From Streptomyces sp. G-G2 (GTDB taxonomy: Bacteria > Actinomycetota > Actinomycetes > Streptomycetales > Streptomycetaceae), in the NCBI RefSeq assembly GCF_030063135.1, contig NZ_JASISO010000035.1, forward strand, positions 1 to 64,000: a DNA stretch of 64,000 nucleotides, read 5' to 3'. Below the pieces are notes generated by a model. The model was not told where the DNA came from. It made no database searches and was given only the letters and a program-made list of their open reading frames with translations. Within the stretch, counting starts at the first letter, position 1. Every line of letters begins with the position of its first letter. Below, piece after piece: positions 17,388 through 24,779 of the stretch. The position numbers were made by a program, and so were the translations under genes.

Positions 17388-18082
17388 TGCCCCCTGCCCC
17401 GCCCCTGCGCATCCTGATCGCGGACGACAACCCGGTGGTCCGGGCCAGCCTGGCCGCCCTGCTCGTCACCCAGGACGACCTCCAGGTGGCGGCGGAAGCG
17501 ACCGACGGCCGCAGCGCCCTCCACCTCACCCGATCCCACCGCCCGGACGTGGTCCTGCTGGACGTCCGGATGCCGGGCGTGGACGGCATCTCGGCCCTCC
17601 CGCACCTGGTCCAGCTGGCGCCCGTACTGATGCTGACGTACAGCAGGGAGTCCGAAATCGTCCGTGAATCCCTGCTGCTGGGCGCGGCGGGATACCTCGT
17701 ACACGGCGAATTCACCCCGGACCAGCTGATCACGGCGGTCCGCGACGCCCACGAGGGCCGCGCCAGCTTCAGCTCGACTCCGTCGGACATCCTGCTCGCA
17801 AGTCTCCGGACCTCTTCGCAACCGCAACGAGTTGTGGCACAGTCTTCTCTGCAGGACCACAACCAGGTTGTGTACGGGCTGAGTTCGCGGGAGGTGGAAA
17901 TCATGGACCTGATCGCATCCGGGATGAACAACCAGCAGATCGCCGCGACCTGCTTCATCAGCGAGAAGACGGTCAAGAACCACATCAACCGCATCTTCGC
18001 GAAGCTGCACAGCACCACCCGCAGCGAGGCCATAGCCCGCTGGCTGGGAACCGCCCGTCCAGGAGTGGCCGGTCATGGCTAG
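17387..18082 (+). CDS. LuxR/NarL-type response regulator paired with the Tad kinase
   Basis: 231 residues. Receiver domain about 1-125 with acidic pair ADDN near 12-15 and phospho-acceptor D59 in VVLLDVRMPGVDG; linker 126-160; LuxR HTH about 165-225 (LSSREVEIMDLIASGMNNQQ, ISEKTVKNHINRIFAKL). The ATG overlaps the kinase stop. The likely target is the promoter in front of flp about 110 bp downstream or the first Tad gene, but no site can be proven. Confidence 0.94.
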   Translation: MPPAPPLRILIADDNPVVRASLAALLVTQDDLQVAAEATDGRSALHLTRSHRPDVVLLDVRMPGVDGISALPHLVQLAPVLMLTYSRESEIVRESLLLGAAGYLVHGEFTPDQLITAVRDAHEGRASFSSTPSDILLASLRTSSQPQRVVAQSSLQDHNQVVYGLSSREVEIMDLIASGMNNQQIAATCFISEKTVKNHINRIFAKLHSTTRSEAIARWLGTARPGVAGHG

Positions 18083-18192
18083 ACGCGGTGCGCATTGGGT
18101 CCGTAATTGGGCCCCGGGACCCTTGGGCTCCCCCCTCCCCACCCCGTACGGTCCGCAAATCGACAGCGGCACCGGACCGGGAGGACCCCTCT

Positions 18193-18438
18193 ATGTCACA
18201 CAGCACGCTGCTGAAGGCCACCGTGCAGACGAAGATCCGCGTGAGCGGATGGACGGACACGGCCATGACGAAACTCCGCAAGCGCTACGAGACGACGGAC
18301 CGCGGCCAGACGGCGTTCGAGTACCTGGGCATCATCCTGGTGGTCGTGGTGATCATCGGGGCGATCGTGGGGTCTGGTATCGGGACCGAGATCACCAGCA
18401 AGATCAAGAAGGCCGTCGGGGACATCAAAGCCGGGTGA
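18193..18438 (+). CDS. flp: Flp-type pilin
   Basis: 81 residues with GGGAGGA 8 bases before the ATG. A 38-residue leader, long for Flp prepilins, ends in TDRG^QTAFEYLGIILVVVVII: Gly at -1 and Glu at +5 (E43) followed by one hydrophobic helix, the class III prepilin signature. The mature protein would be 43 residues, ending SKIKKAVGDIKAG. It would polymerise into a Flp-like pilus after processing by the prepilin peptidase at 37250-37978. About 110 bp separate it from the response regulator, enough for its own promoter, as abundant pilins usually have. Confidence 0.93.
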   Translation: MSHSTLLKATVQTKIRVSGWTDTAMTKLRKRYETTDRGQTAFEYLGIILVVVVIIGAIVGSGIGTEITSKIKKAVGDIKAG

Positions 18439-19070
18439 ACAGGAGCGTTCCGCCGGGTGACCGAGGGCAGGCCTTCCCCATCTATGTCGTGGTGGTGGCG
18501 GGTCTGCTCTTCGCCGCCTTCGCGTTCTTCGTCATCGCACAGGCTTCGGTCACTCGCAGTGATGCGCAAGGAGCGGCTGACGCCGGCGCGTTGGCAGCGG
18601 CGGCCAAGGCCAGGGACAGTCTGATCCCGGGTCTGGACCTCGCCACCCTGAAGCCCGAGGACTGGCAGAAGGTACTTGACGGCAAACTCTTCGACGCTGC
18701 TGCCGCCTGCGGCCAGGCAAGGGATTTCGCTGGCAGGAACGGCGCGACGGCTACGTCGTGTTCGGCCGGTGTACTCGAATTCACCGTAGCGGTGGAGACG
18801 ACGGGAACGGTTGGCAGTTCCGTGATCCCCGGGACGGAAGGCATGCACGGCACGGCCAACGCCACGGCCAGGATCGAACCGCGATGTCATCTCGGCGCGG
18901 CGGCAACCGACGCCAGTCCGAAGCCTCACCCTGGTGGTGGGGGAGCGGACAAGCCAGGTCCGGTGAACATCGAATGCGACGGTTCCGGCGACATCCGGTT
19001 CGACCCTTTGCATCCGGAGTTGTGGAGCACCTTGGCCAGAACGCTCTTCCATGTGCGGCTGGTCGAATGA
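18435..19070 (+). CDS. TadE/TadG-like (putative Flp pilus-assembly) protein
   Basis: 211 residues from GTG at 18435 that overlaps the flp stop (GTGA). DRGQAFPIYVVVVAGLLFAA resembles a prepilin site but lacks the +5 Glu, then QGAADAGALAAAAKARD, the hallmark of Tad-like (pfam13400-type, Rv3654c-like) proteins. The exported part has several cysteines (AAACGQA, TSCSA, EPRCH, IECDG). It probably sits in the membrane as a pilus accessory protein. The C-terminal 60 residues are poorly ordered and gene-specific. Confidence 0.82.
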   Translation: MNRSVPPGDRGQAFPIYVVVVAGLLFAAFAFFVIAQASVTRSDAQGAADAGALAAAAKARDSLIPGLDLATLKPEDWQKVLDGKLFDAAAACGQARDFAGRNGATATSCSAGVLEFTVAVETTGTVGSSVIPGTEGMHGTANATARIEPRCHLGAAATDASPKPHPGGGGADKPGPVNIECDGSGDIRFDPLHPELWSTLARTLFHVRLVE

Positions 19071-19100
19071 CAGTGATCGAGAGACAAGGAAAAGGCGTAG

Positions 19101-19685
19101 ATGAGCATGCGGCACATGGGGAAGGCCCGCGGGGGAGCAGTCGCGTTGGTTGCGGCGGCACTGGCCCTGACGCTGACCGCGTGCGGTGGCGGAGAGCAGA
19201 AGCCGAAGGAGCCGCAGGCGGGCTCATCGGGGCAGTCCCAGGGTGCCTCGCAGGCCCCGGTTCCCACCGGGAGCCAAGCCGCTACGCCGACCGAGGTCAT
19301 CGCCACGGTTCAAGGGGTGAACGGTGTGGTGCTCACCGTCAATGCACTGAAGCGTGACGGCGGGGGCTTCCTCACGCTCAACGGGCAGATCAAAAACGGC
19401 GGAAGCCAGTCATTCGTCGGGACTTCAGCCTGGCGCGGCAACGAACTCACGTCGAGCGGTGAATCCCTGGCGGGCGCAACGCTGATCGACAAGGCCGGCA
19501 AGAAGCGGTACTACGTTCTGCGCGACACGGACGGGAGGTGTCTGTGCACCACGGGAGTGTCCAGTATCGACGCGGGTCAGACGGTACCCGTCTTTGTGCA
19601 GTTCCCCGCACCCCCCACGAACGTCACCGAGGTCGATTTCAACCTCCCCACCTTCGCCACGGCCACCATCAAAATCTCCGGGTGA
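19101..19685 (+). CDS. secreted lipoprotein of the Tad locus
   Basis: 194 residues. Signal peptide with lipobox LTLTACGGG (lipidated Cys at about 28), Gly/Ser/Gln-rich linker to about 70, then a beta-rich domain (VVLTVNALKRDGGGFLTLNG, TLIDKAGKKRYYVLRDTDGR, CLC) resembling DUF4352-like immunoglobulin folds. 30 bp after the TadE/G-like gene and 4 bp before the OmpA gene, so in the same transcript. It may anchor or cap pilus parts in the membrane. Function inferred only from context. Confidence 0.8.
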   Translation: MSMRHMGKARGGAVALVAAALALTLTACGGGEQKPKEPQAGSSGQSQGASQAPVPTGSQAATPTEVIATVQGVNGVVLTVNALKRDGGGFLTLNGQIKNGGSQSFVGTSAWRGNELTSSGESLAGATLIDKAGKKRYYVLRDTDGRCLCTTGVSSIDAGQTVPVFVQFPAPPTNVTEVDFNLPTFATATIKISG

Positions 19686-19689
19686 CCCC

Positions 19690-20355
19690 ATGACCACACG
19701 CACACGCCCCCACACCCAAACCCCCACCCCCCACCGCGTGGCCGCCGCCACTGCCGTGGCCGCGCTGGTCATCGCCGGGGCGCACATCCTCGGCGCGGGC
19801 AGCGCGTACGCCGACGACAAGCCCAGCGCGCCCCCCGGCACCGAGCCGTCCAGTTCGGCGCCCGTGCCCATCGACTCGAACTCGCCCGGGCTCAAGATTC
19901 CGCAGGGCGGGACCCTCGCCCCCGCCAAGGTGCTCGACATCGCCGAGGTCGTCGAGGACCTCGGGGGCGAGCAGCGGCGGCAGGAGACCAACCAGAACGT
20001 CATGATGGCGCTCCAGTCGGAGGTCCTCTTCCCGGAGAACAGTGCCGTGTTCAACGCCCAGGCCGCCGCCCGCATCCAGGCCATCGCGAACGAGATCAAC
20101 CAGCAGAAGGCCACCCGCGTCCGCGTCTTCGGTTTCACCGACGACCAGGGCAGCTACGAGCACGGCAAGGAACTCTCCAAGCAGCGCGCCGACGCCGTGC
20201 AGGCCGAACTGGCGAAGACGGTCACCAACGCCTCCGTCGTCTTCGACATCCGCGGGTACAGCGAGGACTATCCGATCGCCGACAACAGCACCGAAGAGGG
20301 CCGCAAGAAGAACCGCCGCGTGGAGATCACCTTCCCGCGCGGCAGCGACAAGTAG
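19690..20355 (+). CDS. secreted OmpA-domain protein of the Tad locus
   Basis: 221 residues. Signal peptide to about 40 (GAGSAYA^DD), disordered Ser/Pro stretch, then an OmpA_C peptidoglycan-binding domain: SEVLFPENSAVFNAQAAARI, VRVFGFTDDQGSYEHGKELS, KQRADAVQAEL, NSTEEGRKKNRRVEI. In this fold the Asp and Arg that bind diaminopimelate are present (TDDQ, NRRVEI). It would tie the pilus machinery to peptidoglycan. It takes the place that an outer-membrane lipoprotein or OmpA has in Gram-negative Tad loci. Its stop codon is duplicated by a 17-bp tandem repeat. Confidence 0.88.
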   Translation: MTTRTRPHTQTPTPHRVAAATAVAALVIAGAHILGAGSAYADDKPSAPPGTEPSSSAPVPIDSNSPGLKIPQGGTLAPAKVLDIAEVVEDLGGEQRRQETNQNVMMALQSEVLFPENSAVFNAQAAARIQAIANEINQQKATRVRVFGFTDDQGSYEHGKELSKQRADAVQAELAKTVTNASVVFDIRGYSEDYPIADNSTEEGRKKNRRVEITFPRGSDK

Positions 20356-20386
20356 GCGGCGGCGACAAGTAGGCGGCAGCGACAAG
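20336..20386. repeat. 17-bp tandem repeat spanning the stop of the OmpA gene
   Basis: The unit TAGGCGGCAGCGACAAG occurs at 20353-20369 (one mismatch) and 20370-20386, and the last 14 bases of it (GCGGCAGCGACAAG) also at 20339-20352 inside the gene. Each repeat contains the stop TAG, so the end of the gene and its stop are duplicated in the 3' flank. Confidence 0.85.
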
Positions 20387-20394
20387 GGGCGGCG

Positions 20395-20961
20395 TCAGGC
20401 CCCAGCCCCGTCCCGCGTCAGCAGCAGCAGTTCCGCCATCTCCCGCGCCCGCAGGGCCGGGGCCGGGCCGGGGTGGAGGGCCGCGATCGCCGTCGCGCCC
20501 TCGACCAGGATCATCAGCCGGTCCGCCAGCTCCGACGACGCCGATGCCGACGACGGTGGGCCCGTCAGCTCGCCCAGCAGGGCCCGCAGCTCCCGCTTGT
20601 GCCGTCGTACGACCTCCGTCACCCCGGCCGGCCCCGCGCCCAGTTCGCCGTGGGCGTTCAGGAACGCGCACCCCCGGAAGCCGGGCTCCGCGAACCACTC
20701 GGCCAGCCAGTCGAACACCGCCGTCACTGGCTCCGGCGCGGCCGCCACGGCCGCCCGCAGGTTCGCCGTCCACCGCCGGTCGCGCCGCTCCAGGTAGGCC
20801 GTGAGCAGGGCCTCCTTGGCGGGGAAGACCCGGTAGAGCCGTTTCAGCGGGACCCCCGACTCCGCGCGGATGCGGTCCATTCCGACGGCCTGGACGCCCT
20901 CCGCGTAGAACAGCGCCTCCGCCGCGTCCAACAGCCGGGTCCGGGCCTCTTCGTCGTCCAT
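20395..20961 (-). CDS. TetR-family regulator
   Basis: 188 residues. HTH about 5-50 (RTRLLDAAEALFYAEGVQAV, IRAESGVPLKRLYRVFPAKE), then a ligand-binding helical domain with GFRGCAFLNAHGELG. Members of this TetR subgroup often control small enzymes transcribed divergently. Start at 20961 is the first Met of the HTH. It is divergent from the DUF1348 gene with two 16-bp palindromes between them, so autoregulation and control of that gene are likely. Confidence 0.9.
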   Translation of the reverse strand: MDDEEARTRLLDAAEALFYAEGVQAVGMDRIRAESGVPLKRLYRVFPAKEALLTAYLERRDRRWTANLRAAVAAAPEPVTAVFDWLAEWFAEPGFRGCAFLNAHGELGAGPAGVTEVVRRHKRELRALLGELTGPPSSASASSELADRLMILVEGATAIAALHPGPAPALRAREMAELLLLTRDGAGA

Positions 20962-20992
20962 GAAGGCAGCGTAGTCCAGTTTCGCTTGCGAT

Positions 20993-21030
20993 GAGAACGG
21001 TCGTTCTCTACGGTGAGAACGTACGTTCTC
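20993..21030. promoter_or_regulatory. twin 16-bp palindromic TetR operators
   Basis: GAGAACGGTCGTTCTC at 20993-21008 and GAGAACGTACGTTCTC at 21015-21030. Arms GAGAACG/CGTTCTC are perfect in both; centres are 22 bp apart (two helical turns), so two dimers would bind the same face. The pair sits 31-70 bases from the two divergent start codons. Confidence 0.85.
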
Positions 21031-21070
21031 TAGCTCGCCCTCCCGAGGAGCCCCGCCGGAAGGCCCCGCC

Positions 21071-21547
21071 ATGCCCGCAAACCCCGCACTCCGCCCGCCC
21101 CTGCCGCCCTTCACGGCGGAAAGCGCCCGTGCCAAGGTCCAGGCCGCCGAGGACGCCTGGAACTCCCGCGACCCCGACCGGGTCGCCCTCGCCTACACCG
21201 AGGACTCGGTCTGGCGTAACCGCGACCGCTTCCTCACCGGCCGCTCGGAGATCCGGGCCTTCCTCGCCGACAAGTGGACCCACGAACTCGACTACCGCCT
21301 CCGCAAGGAGCTGTGGTCCTACACCGGCAACCGCATCTCGGTCCGCTTCGAGTACGAGTGGCACGACCCGGCGGGCCAGTGGTGGCGCAGCCACGGCAAC
21401 GAGCAGTGGGAGTTCACCCCCGACGGCCTGATGAGCCGCCGCGAGGCCAGCATCAACGATGTCCCCATCACCGAATCCGATCGTCGGCTCCCGGCAGGCG
21501 GAGGCGTCGATCTCGCCATCGAACGGAGCGGGCACGGCCAGGGGTGA
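21071..21547 (+). CDS. DUF1348 (SnoaL/NTF2-like) protein
   Basis: 158 residues, one NTF2-like fold: FTAESARAKVQAAEDAWNSR, YTEDSVWRNRDRFLTGRSEI, FLADKWTHELDYRLRKELW, GNRISVRFEYEWHDPAGQWW, NEQWEFTPDGLMSRREASIN. This is the pattern of DUF1348 proteins, whose activity is unknown. The last ~20 residues are poorly conserved low-complexity. It is divergent from, and probably repressed by, the TetR regulator at 20395-20961. Confidence 0.85.
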   Translation: MPANPALRPPLPPFTAESARAKVQAAEDAWNSRDPDRVALAYTEDSVWRNRDRFLTGRSEIRAFLADKWTHELDYRLRKELWSYTGNRISVRFEYEWHDPAGQWWRSHGNEQWEFTPDGLMSRREASINDVPITESDRRLPAGGGVDLAIERSGHGQG

Positions 21548-21580
21548 GCCGAACGGCACGGTCGTGCGTGCCCGGTACCC

Positions 21581-22119
21581 GTGGGCCGAGGGGCCGGCGA
21601 AACAGGTGATCTCGGGCTCCTGCATGTCCACGAGGGGTATGCCGGAACACCGGCACGGGCCCACGAGCCCCCGCTCATGGGCATCGTGGCCGACGACCCG
21701 GAGCTACAGCCGCTGATGCGGGCCACGCAGGACAGGATCGATGCCGTCCTCGCGGCCCTGTGCGCGGGTGAGGCCGAGGCCGCCGCGGAACGTTTCGTGG
21801 AGGAGGTCGCCTTCGGATCCGCAAGACCTTCGTCATCAACGCCCCCACGTTCGCGGACGAACAGGCGGACCCGGACTGGGCCCGCCTCGACCTCAGCCGC
21901 CTCGCCGCCTACACGGGCCCCGCACTGCTGACCAAGGGCACCGAGAGCCCGCCGTGGTTCCCGGTGATCATCGGCAAACTCGCCGCCGCGCTCGGCCAGG
22001 CGCAGGTGCGGACCCTGGACGGGGCCGGACACGTCCCGCATGTCACCCGCCCGGACGCCTACGTCGACACCCTCACCGGTTTCATCCGTCCAGGAGGTGG
22101 TCTGCCTTCCCGGCCTTGA
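21581..22119 (+). pseudogene. decayed alpha/beta-hydrolase gene (C-terminal remnant with frameshift)
   Basis: Two reading frames together resemble the C-terminal half of an alpha/beta hydrolase. The first (from about 21581) gives a lid-like helical part ending RFVEEVAFG at about 21818; the second, shifted, gives RKTFVINAPTFADEQADPDW, ALLTKGTESPPWFPVIIGKL and GAGHVPHVTRPDAYVDTLTG with the catalytic-His context GAGH, ending at TGA 22117-22119. The nucleophile part of the gene is missing and no start or RBS is seen. I infer a 5' loss plus a frameshift or small deletion near 21806-21820. Confidence 0.7.
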
Positions 22120-22279
22120 TGTCCCGGATCAGTTGGCGCAGCGCGTCGCCGCTGTCCGTGAGGTATCTGTCCTCCTGGCCGGAGAGTGCTATGTAGCTAT
22201 TGCCGTCCGCGTCCACGCCGATGCGATAGCAGTTGTTTCCTTCGCCGCAGTACGGGTCTTCCCAGGTGATGTCGGCCAT
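22082..22279 (-). CDS. DUF397 protein
   Basis: 65 residues, MADITWEDPYCGEGNNCYRI then a strand-rich end with DSGDALRQLIRDIKAGKADH. The W-x-P-Y/S-C-x-x-x-N-C pattern and the final helix are the DUF397 signature. In Streptomyces such proteins sit next to WhiJ-type HTH regulators and are thought to antagonise or tune them. It follows the HTH gene by 10 bp in the same direction and overlaps the tail of the decayed hydrolase on the other strand. Confidence 0.85.
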   Translation of the reverse strand: MADITWEDPYCGEGNNCYRIGVDADGNSYIALSGQEDRYLTDSGDALRQLIRDIKAGKADHLLDG

Positions 22280-22289
22280 TGGTGGCTCC

Positions 22290-23141
22290 TCAGAGTTGGC
22301 GGGCGATCGCATGGATGTAGTCGCGGGATGCGTCCACGGACAGCGCGTGCTGGTCCATCCAATCGAGGTGGAACCGGTACTTCGCGAGCTGAGGCTCGGT
22401 GTGGGTGAACTCCGGGCCGTGCGCCGAGTCGAGTTGCACCGTGTCCAGTCGGCGGACCGCGCCCTCGGCGTAGAGCATGGCGTGCCCGGCGCCGGGGAAC
22501 GCCCCGGCCTCGACAGACAGCACGCGCAGCGTGATGTTGTCCCATTCCGACACCTCGCAGAGGTGTTCCAGCTGCTCCCGTGTGGCCCGTCGGCCGCCGA
22601 ACTGCATCCGCAGGGCGGCCTCGTGGACGTACCCCTCGTACTCGCGGGCGTTGTCGCCTTCAAGTACTTGCCGTCGCTGCATTCGCTGGGCCACACGCAA
22701 CTCGACCTCGGAAGCCGCCAGCGCCGGGATCACCGAGCCGAATACCGCGCGGGCGTAGGCGCCCTGATGGAGGAGCCCCGGGAGGTGCACGGTCTGCACG
22801 GTGCGAAGGCGGGTGGCGTGCCATTCCAGCTCGGCGACATCAAGCAATCCGGACGGGATCGCGCCACGGTAAGCCTCCCACCAGCCGCGCTCCGGGGGGT
22901 ACGCCAGCGTGGCGAGGCTATCGACGTACGTCTCGTCCGTCACGCCGCAGTGGATCGCCAGGGTACGCAGACGCTCCTCGCTGACGGCCCGCAGGCCTTG
23001 TTCGATCGAGGACAGTTGTGAGCGGCTGACGCCGAGTACTCCAGCTGCCGACTCGGCGGAAACGTCCGCCATGACGCGCATCCTGCGCAACTCCGCGCCC
23101 ACGCGCCGCTGTCGTTCCGTGGGGGAGGTCCTGGCTGTCAT
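22290..23141 (-). CDS. WhiJ-type XRE helix-turn-helix regulator with DUF5753 domain
   Basis: 283 residues. XRE HTH about 10-65 (RVGAELRRMRVMADVSAESA, VLGVSRSQLSSIEQGLRAVS), then DUF5753 about 95-275 (WHATRLRTVQTVHLPGLLHQ, AYARAVFGS, GGRRATREQLEHLCEVSEWD). This pair is the Streptomyces WhiJ/Scr1 architecture, regulators of development and secondary metabolism. ATG at 23141 is the first Met before the HTH. It forms a cluster with the DUF397 gene (downstream) and a divergent HATPase-like gene. Confidence 0.9.
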   Translation of the reverse strand: MTARTSPTERQRRVGAELRRMRVMADVSAESAAGVLGVSRSQLSSIEQGLRAVSEERLRTLAIHCGVTDETYVDSLATLAYPPERGWWEAYRGAIPSGLLDVAELEWHATRLRTVQTVHLPGLLHQGAYARAVFGSVIPALAASEVELRVAQRMQRRQVLEGDNAREYEGYVHEAALRMQFGGRRATREQLEHLCEVSEWDNITLRVLSVEAGAFPGAGHAMLYAEGAVRRLDTVQLDSAHGPEFTHTEPQLAKYRFHLDWMDQHALSVDASRDYIHAIARQL

Positions 23142-23265
23142 GCCTGCAGTCTGGCGGTTTGAAGGGACTCTTGGCGACGGCCGTGAAAATTTCTGTGAGC
23201 ACGGGCACAATTGCGCCCCGCGTCCCCTACGGTAGGTAACGCACTACTCACATAGGGGAGTTGAA

Positions 23266-23868
23266 GTGCACCGCTGCGCCATGCGCATGGCGCAGCGGCA
23301 GGCCACACCCCCGCTCCACCCGCATCGGCAACAACAGCCGCGTAACGCCACGGAGTCCGTGATGCTCGATCACCCGACCAGCCGATTCAGTTCCTGCCCG
23401 GTGTCCCCGCCCGCGCCCACTGGCGACGCACCCCCGTCGCCCCACGGGCTGACGTGCAGCCTCATCGTGCCCGGGGAGCCGTACAGCGCCCAGATCGCCC
23501 GGACCACCGTCCGCTCGGTCCTCCACGCGCACCGGCTCGACCCGCTCGCACCTGCGGCCGTGCAGGTCACCGGTGAACTCATCGCGGCCGCCTGGCACCT
23601 GGACCCCGGGCGGAGCCTGTATCTCGCCGTCCGCTACCGCGAGGACTCGCTCCGGCTGACCGTCTACGACGGCCACGCGTCCCACGCCCACCCCCGACTG
23701 GCCGCGCACTGCGAGGCCCGGCGGCGGGCGGCGCTGCGGGTGATGGCGGCGGTCGTCCGGGACTGCGACGGAGCCTGGGGCTTCGGGGAATCCCGCGAGC
23801 CGGGCGGCGGCACCCGCACCTGGGCCACCCTGCCCGTGTCCGGTGCCGCGCGGTACCTGTCCGCGTGA
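23266..23868 (+). CDS. HATPase-like (anti-sigma-type) protein of the WhiJ cluster
   Basis: 200 residues from GTG at 23266 (AGGGGAG five bases before). After ~60 residues of leader, an HATPase_c-like fold: AQIARTTVRSVLHAHRLDPL, AAVQVTGELIAAAWHLDPGR, YREDSLRLTVYDGHASHAHP, GAWGFGESREPGGGTRTWA. The usual N-box Asn is not evident (ELIAAAW in place of ELVTNAV), so ATP binding may be lost. Such proteins accompany WhiJ/DUF397 pairs and resemble RsbW-type anti-sigma factors. It is divergent from the HTH gene, sharing a 124-bp control region. Confidence 0.75.
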   Translation: MHRCAMRMAQRQATPPLHPHRQQQPRNATESVMLDHPTSRFSSCPVSPPAPTGDAPPSPHGLTCSLIVPGEPYSAQIARTTVRSVLHAHRLDPLAPAAVQVTGELIAAAWHLDPGRSLYLAVRYREDSLRLTVYDGHASHAHPRLAAHCEARRRAALRVMAAVVRDCDGAWGFGESREPGGGTRTWATLPVSGAARYLSA

Positions 23869-23879
23869 CGGCTCGCGCG

Positions 23880-24779
23880 TCAGGCCTCGGCCCGCAGTAC
23901 GGCAACGGCCGGGCCCGTGATACCCACCAGGAGGGCACCGTCGTGCCCGGGCGCCAGCTGAGCCACGACCTCGTCGGCCGGATGGAGTGCCACCATGCGG
24001 CTGGGGACGGTGCGCACGCGCCAGCCCGAGCCCTCGAAATACGCCCGTGCCCGCGCCATTGCCCTGGCCGCTCGGTCCTCGGTCAGTGGCGCGGTCGCCC
24101 AGGCGTGGTGGACGTATGTGGCGCTGTCGTCCTCGACCGTGCGCAGCTCCGTGGCGCCGGATGGGGCGTGCGGGACGCGCAGGGCGTCGTAAATCCGGCT
24201 GGAGTGGGCGAGTACCCGCTGCTGGGAGGCATCGTCGGCGGACAGCGCGCGCGGAGGCGGGGAGGCAGTCTTTCCGGACTTCGGGAAGTAGCAGGGCGAC
24301 GTGACCGTGATGTAGGCGACGCCATCGCCTGTGGCCTTGTCCCTCACGCTGACTTCGAGTTCCATCCAGAAGTCGTCGGGCACGGTACGCATGCTGACGT
24401 ACGGATCCGGCTTGGACCAGTCTCCGTCCCCGCTCTCGGTCTTGAACTTGTACCCCTGTGCGACCCAGGCGTCTCGGGCTTGGCGGACGAGCTGCTGGCT
24501 GACGGAACCCGGAACGCCTTCGAGTCGATAGCTGATGTGCACCTGCTCGCGCTCGCTGGGGCCGGAGTCCGCGAGACAAGCGCCGACACCGTAGCGGCCA
24601 TCCCGCTTGGGTAGGGGCTTCGGCGACATGGCGCCCAAGGCCTGGTGGGCGATCTCCTCGGCGCGTGTGATGGCCTGCTGGTCATCCATGGTGATCCTCT
24701 GGTTCCCCGCTCCTCCACATGCCGTCAGGGTGAGCGTCAGCCCCAACAGCATGGCCGCCATTGCCTTGCGTGTACTCAT
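23880..24779 (-). CDS. secreted lipoprotein in the DUF1023 operon
   Basis: 299 residues: signal peptide with lipobox LTLTACGG (Cys at about 21), then a domain I do not recognise (RAEEIAHQALGAMSP, QVHISYRLEGVPGSVSQQLV, VSMRTVPDDFWMELEVSVRD, YVHHAWATAPLTEDRAARA). The two internal cysteines (GACLAD, SPCYF) could pair. The ATG overlaps the stop of the upstream hydrolase gene by ATGA, so the products are probably made in step and act together at the membrane. Confidence 0.8.
   Translation of the reverse strand: MSTRKAMAAMLLGLTLTLTACGGAGNQRITMDDQQAITRAEEIAHQALGAMSPKPLPKRDGRYGVGACLADSGPSEREQVHISYRLEGVPGSVSQQLVRQARDAWVAQGYKFKTESGDGDWSKPDPYVSMRTVPDDFWMELEVSVRDKATGDGVAYITVTSPCYFPKSGKTASPPPRALSADDASQQRVLAHSSRIYDALRVPHAPSGATELRTVEDDSATYVHHAWATAPLTEDRAARAMARARAYFEGSGWRVRTVPSRMVALHPADEVVAQLAPGHDGALLVGITGPAVAVLRAEA

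Noticed and set aside
20993..21030. Transposon end repeats
   Set aside because: Short palindromes sit in a divergent promoter between a TetR gene and its likely target; no transposase is present.
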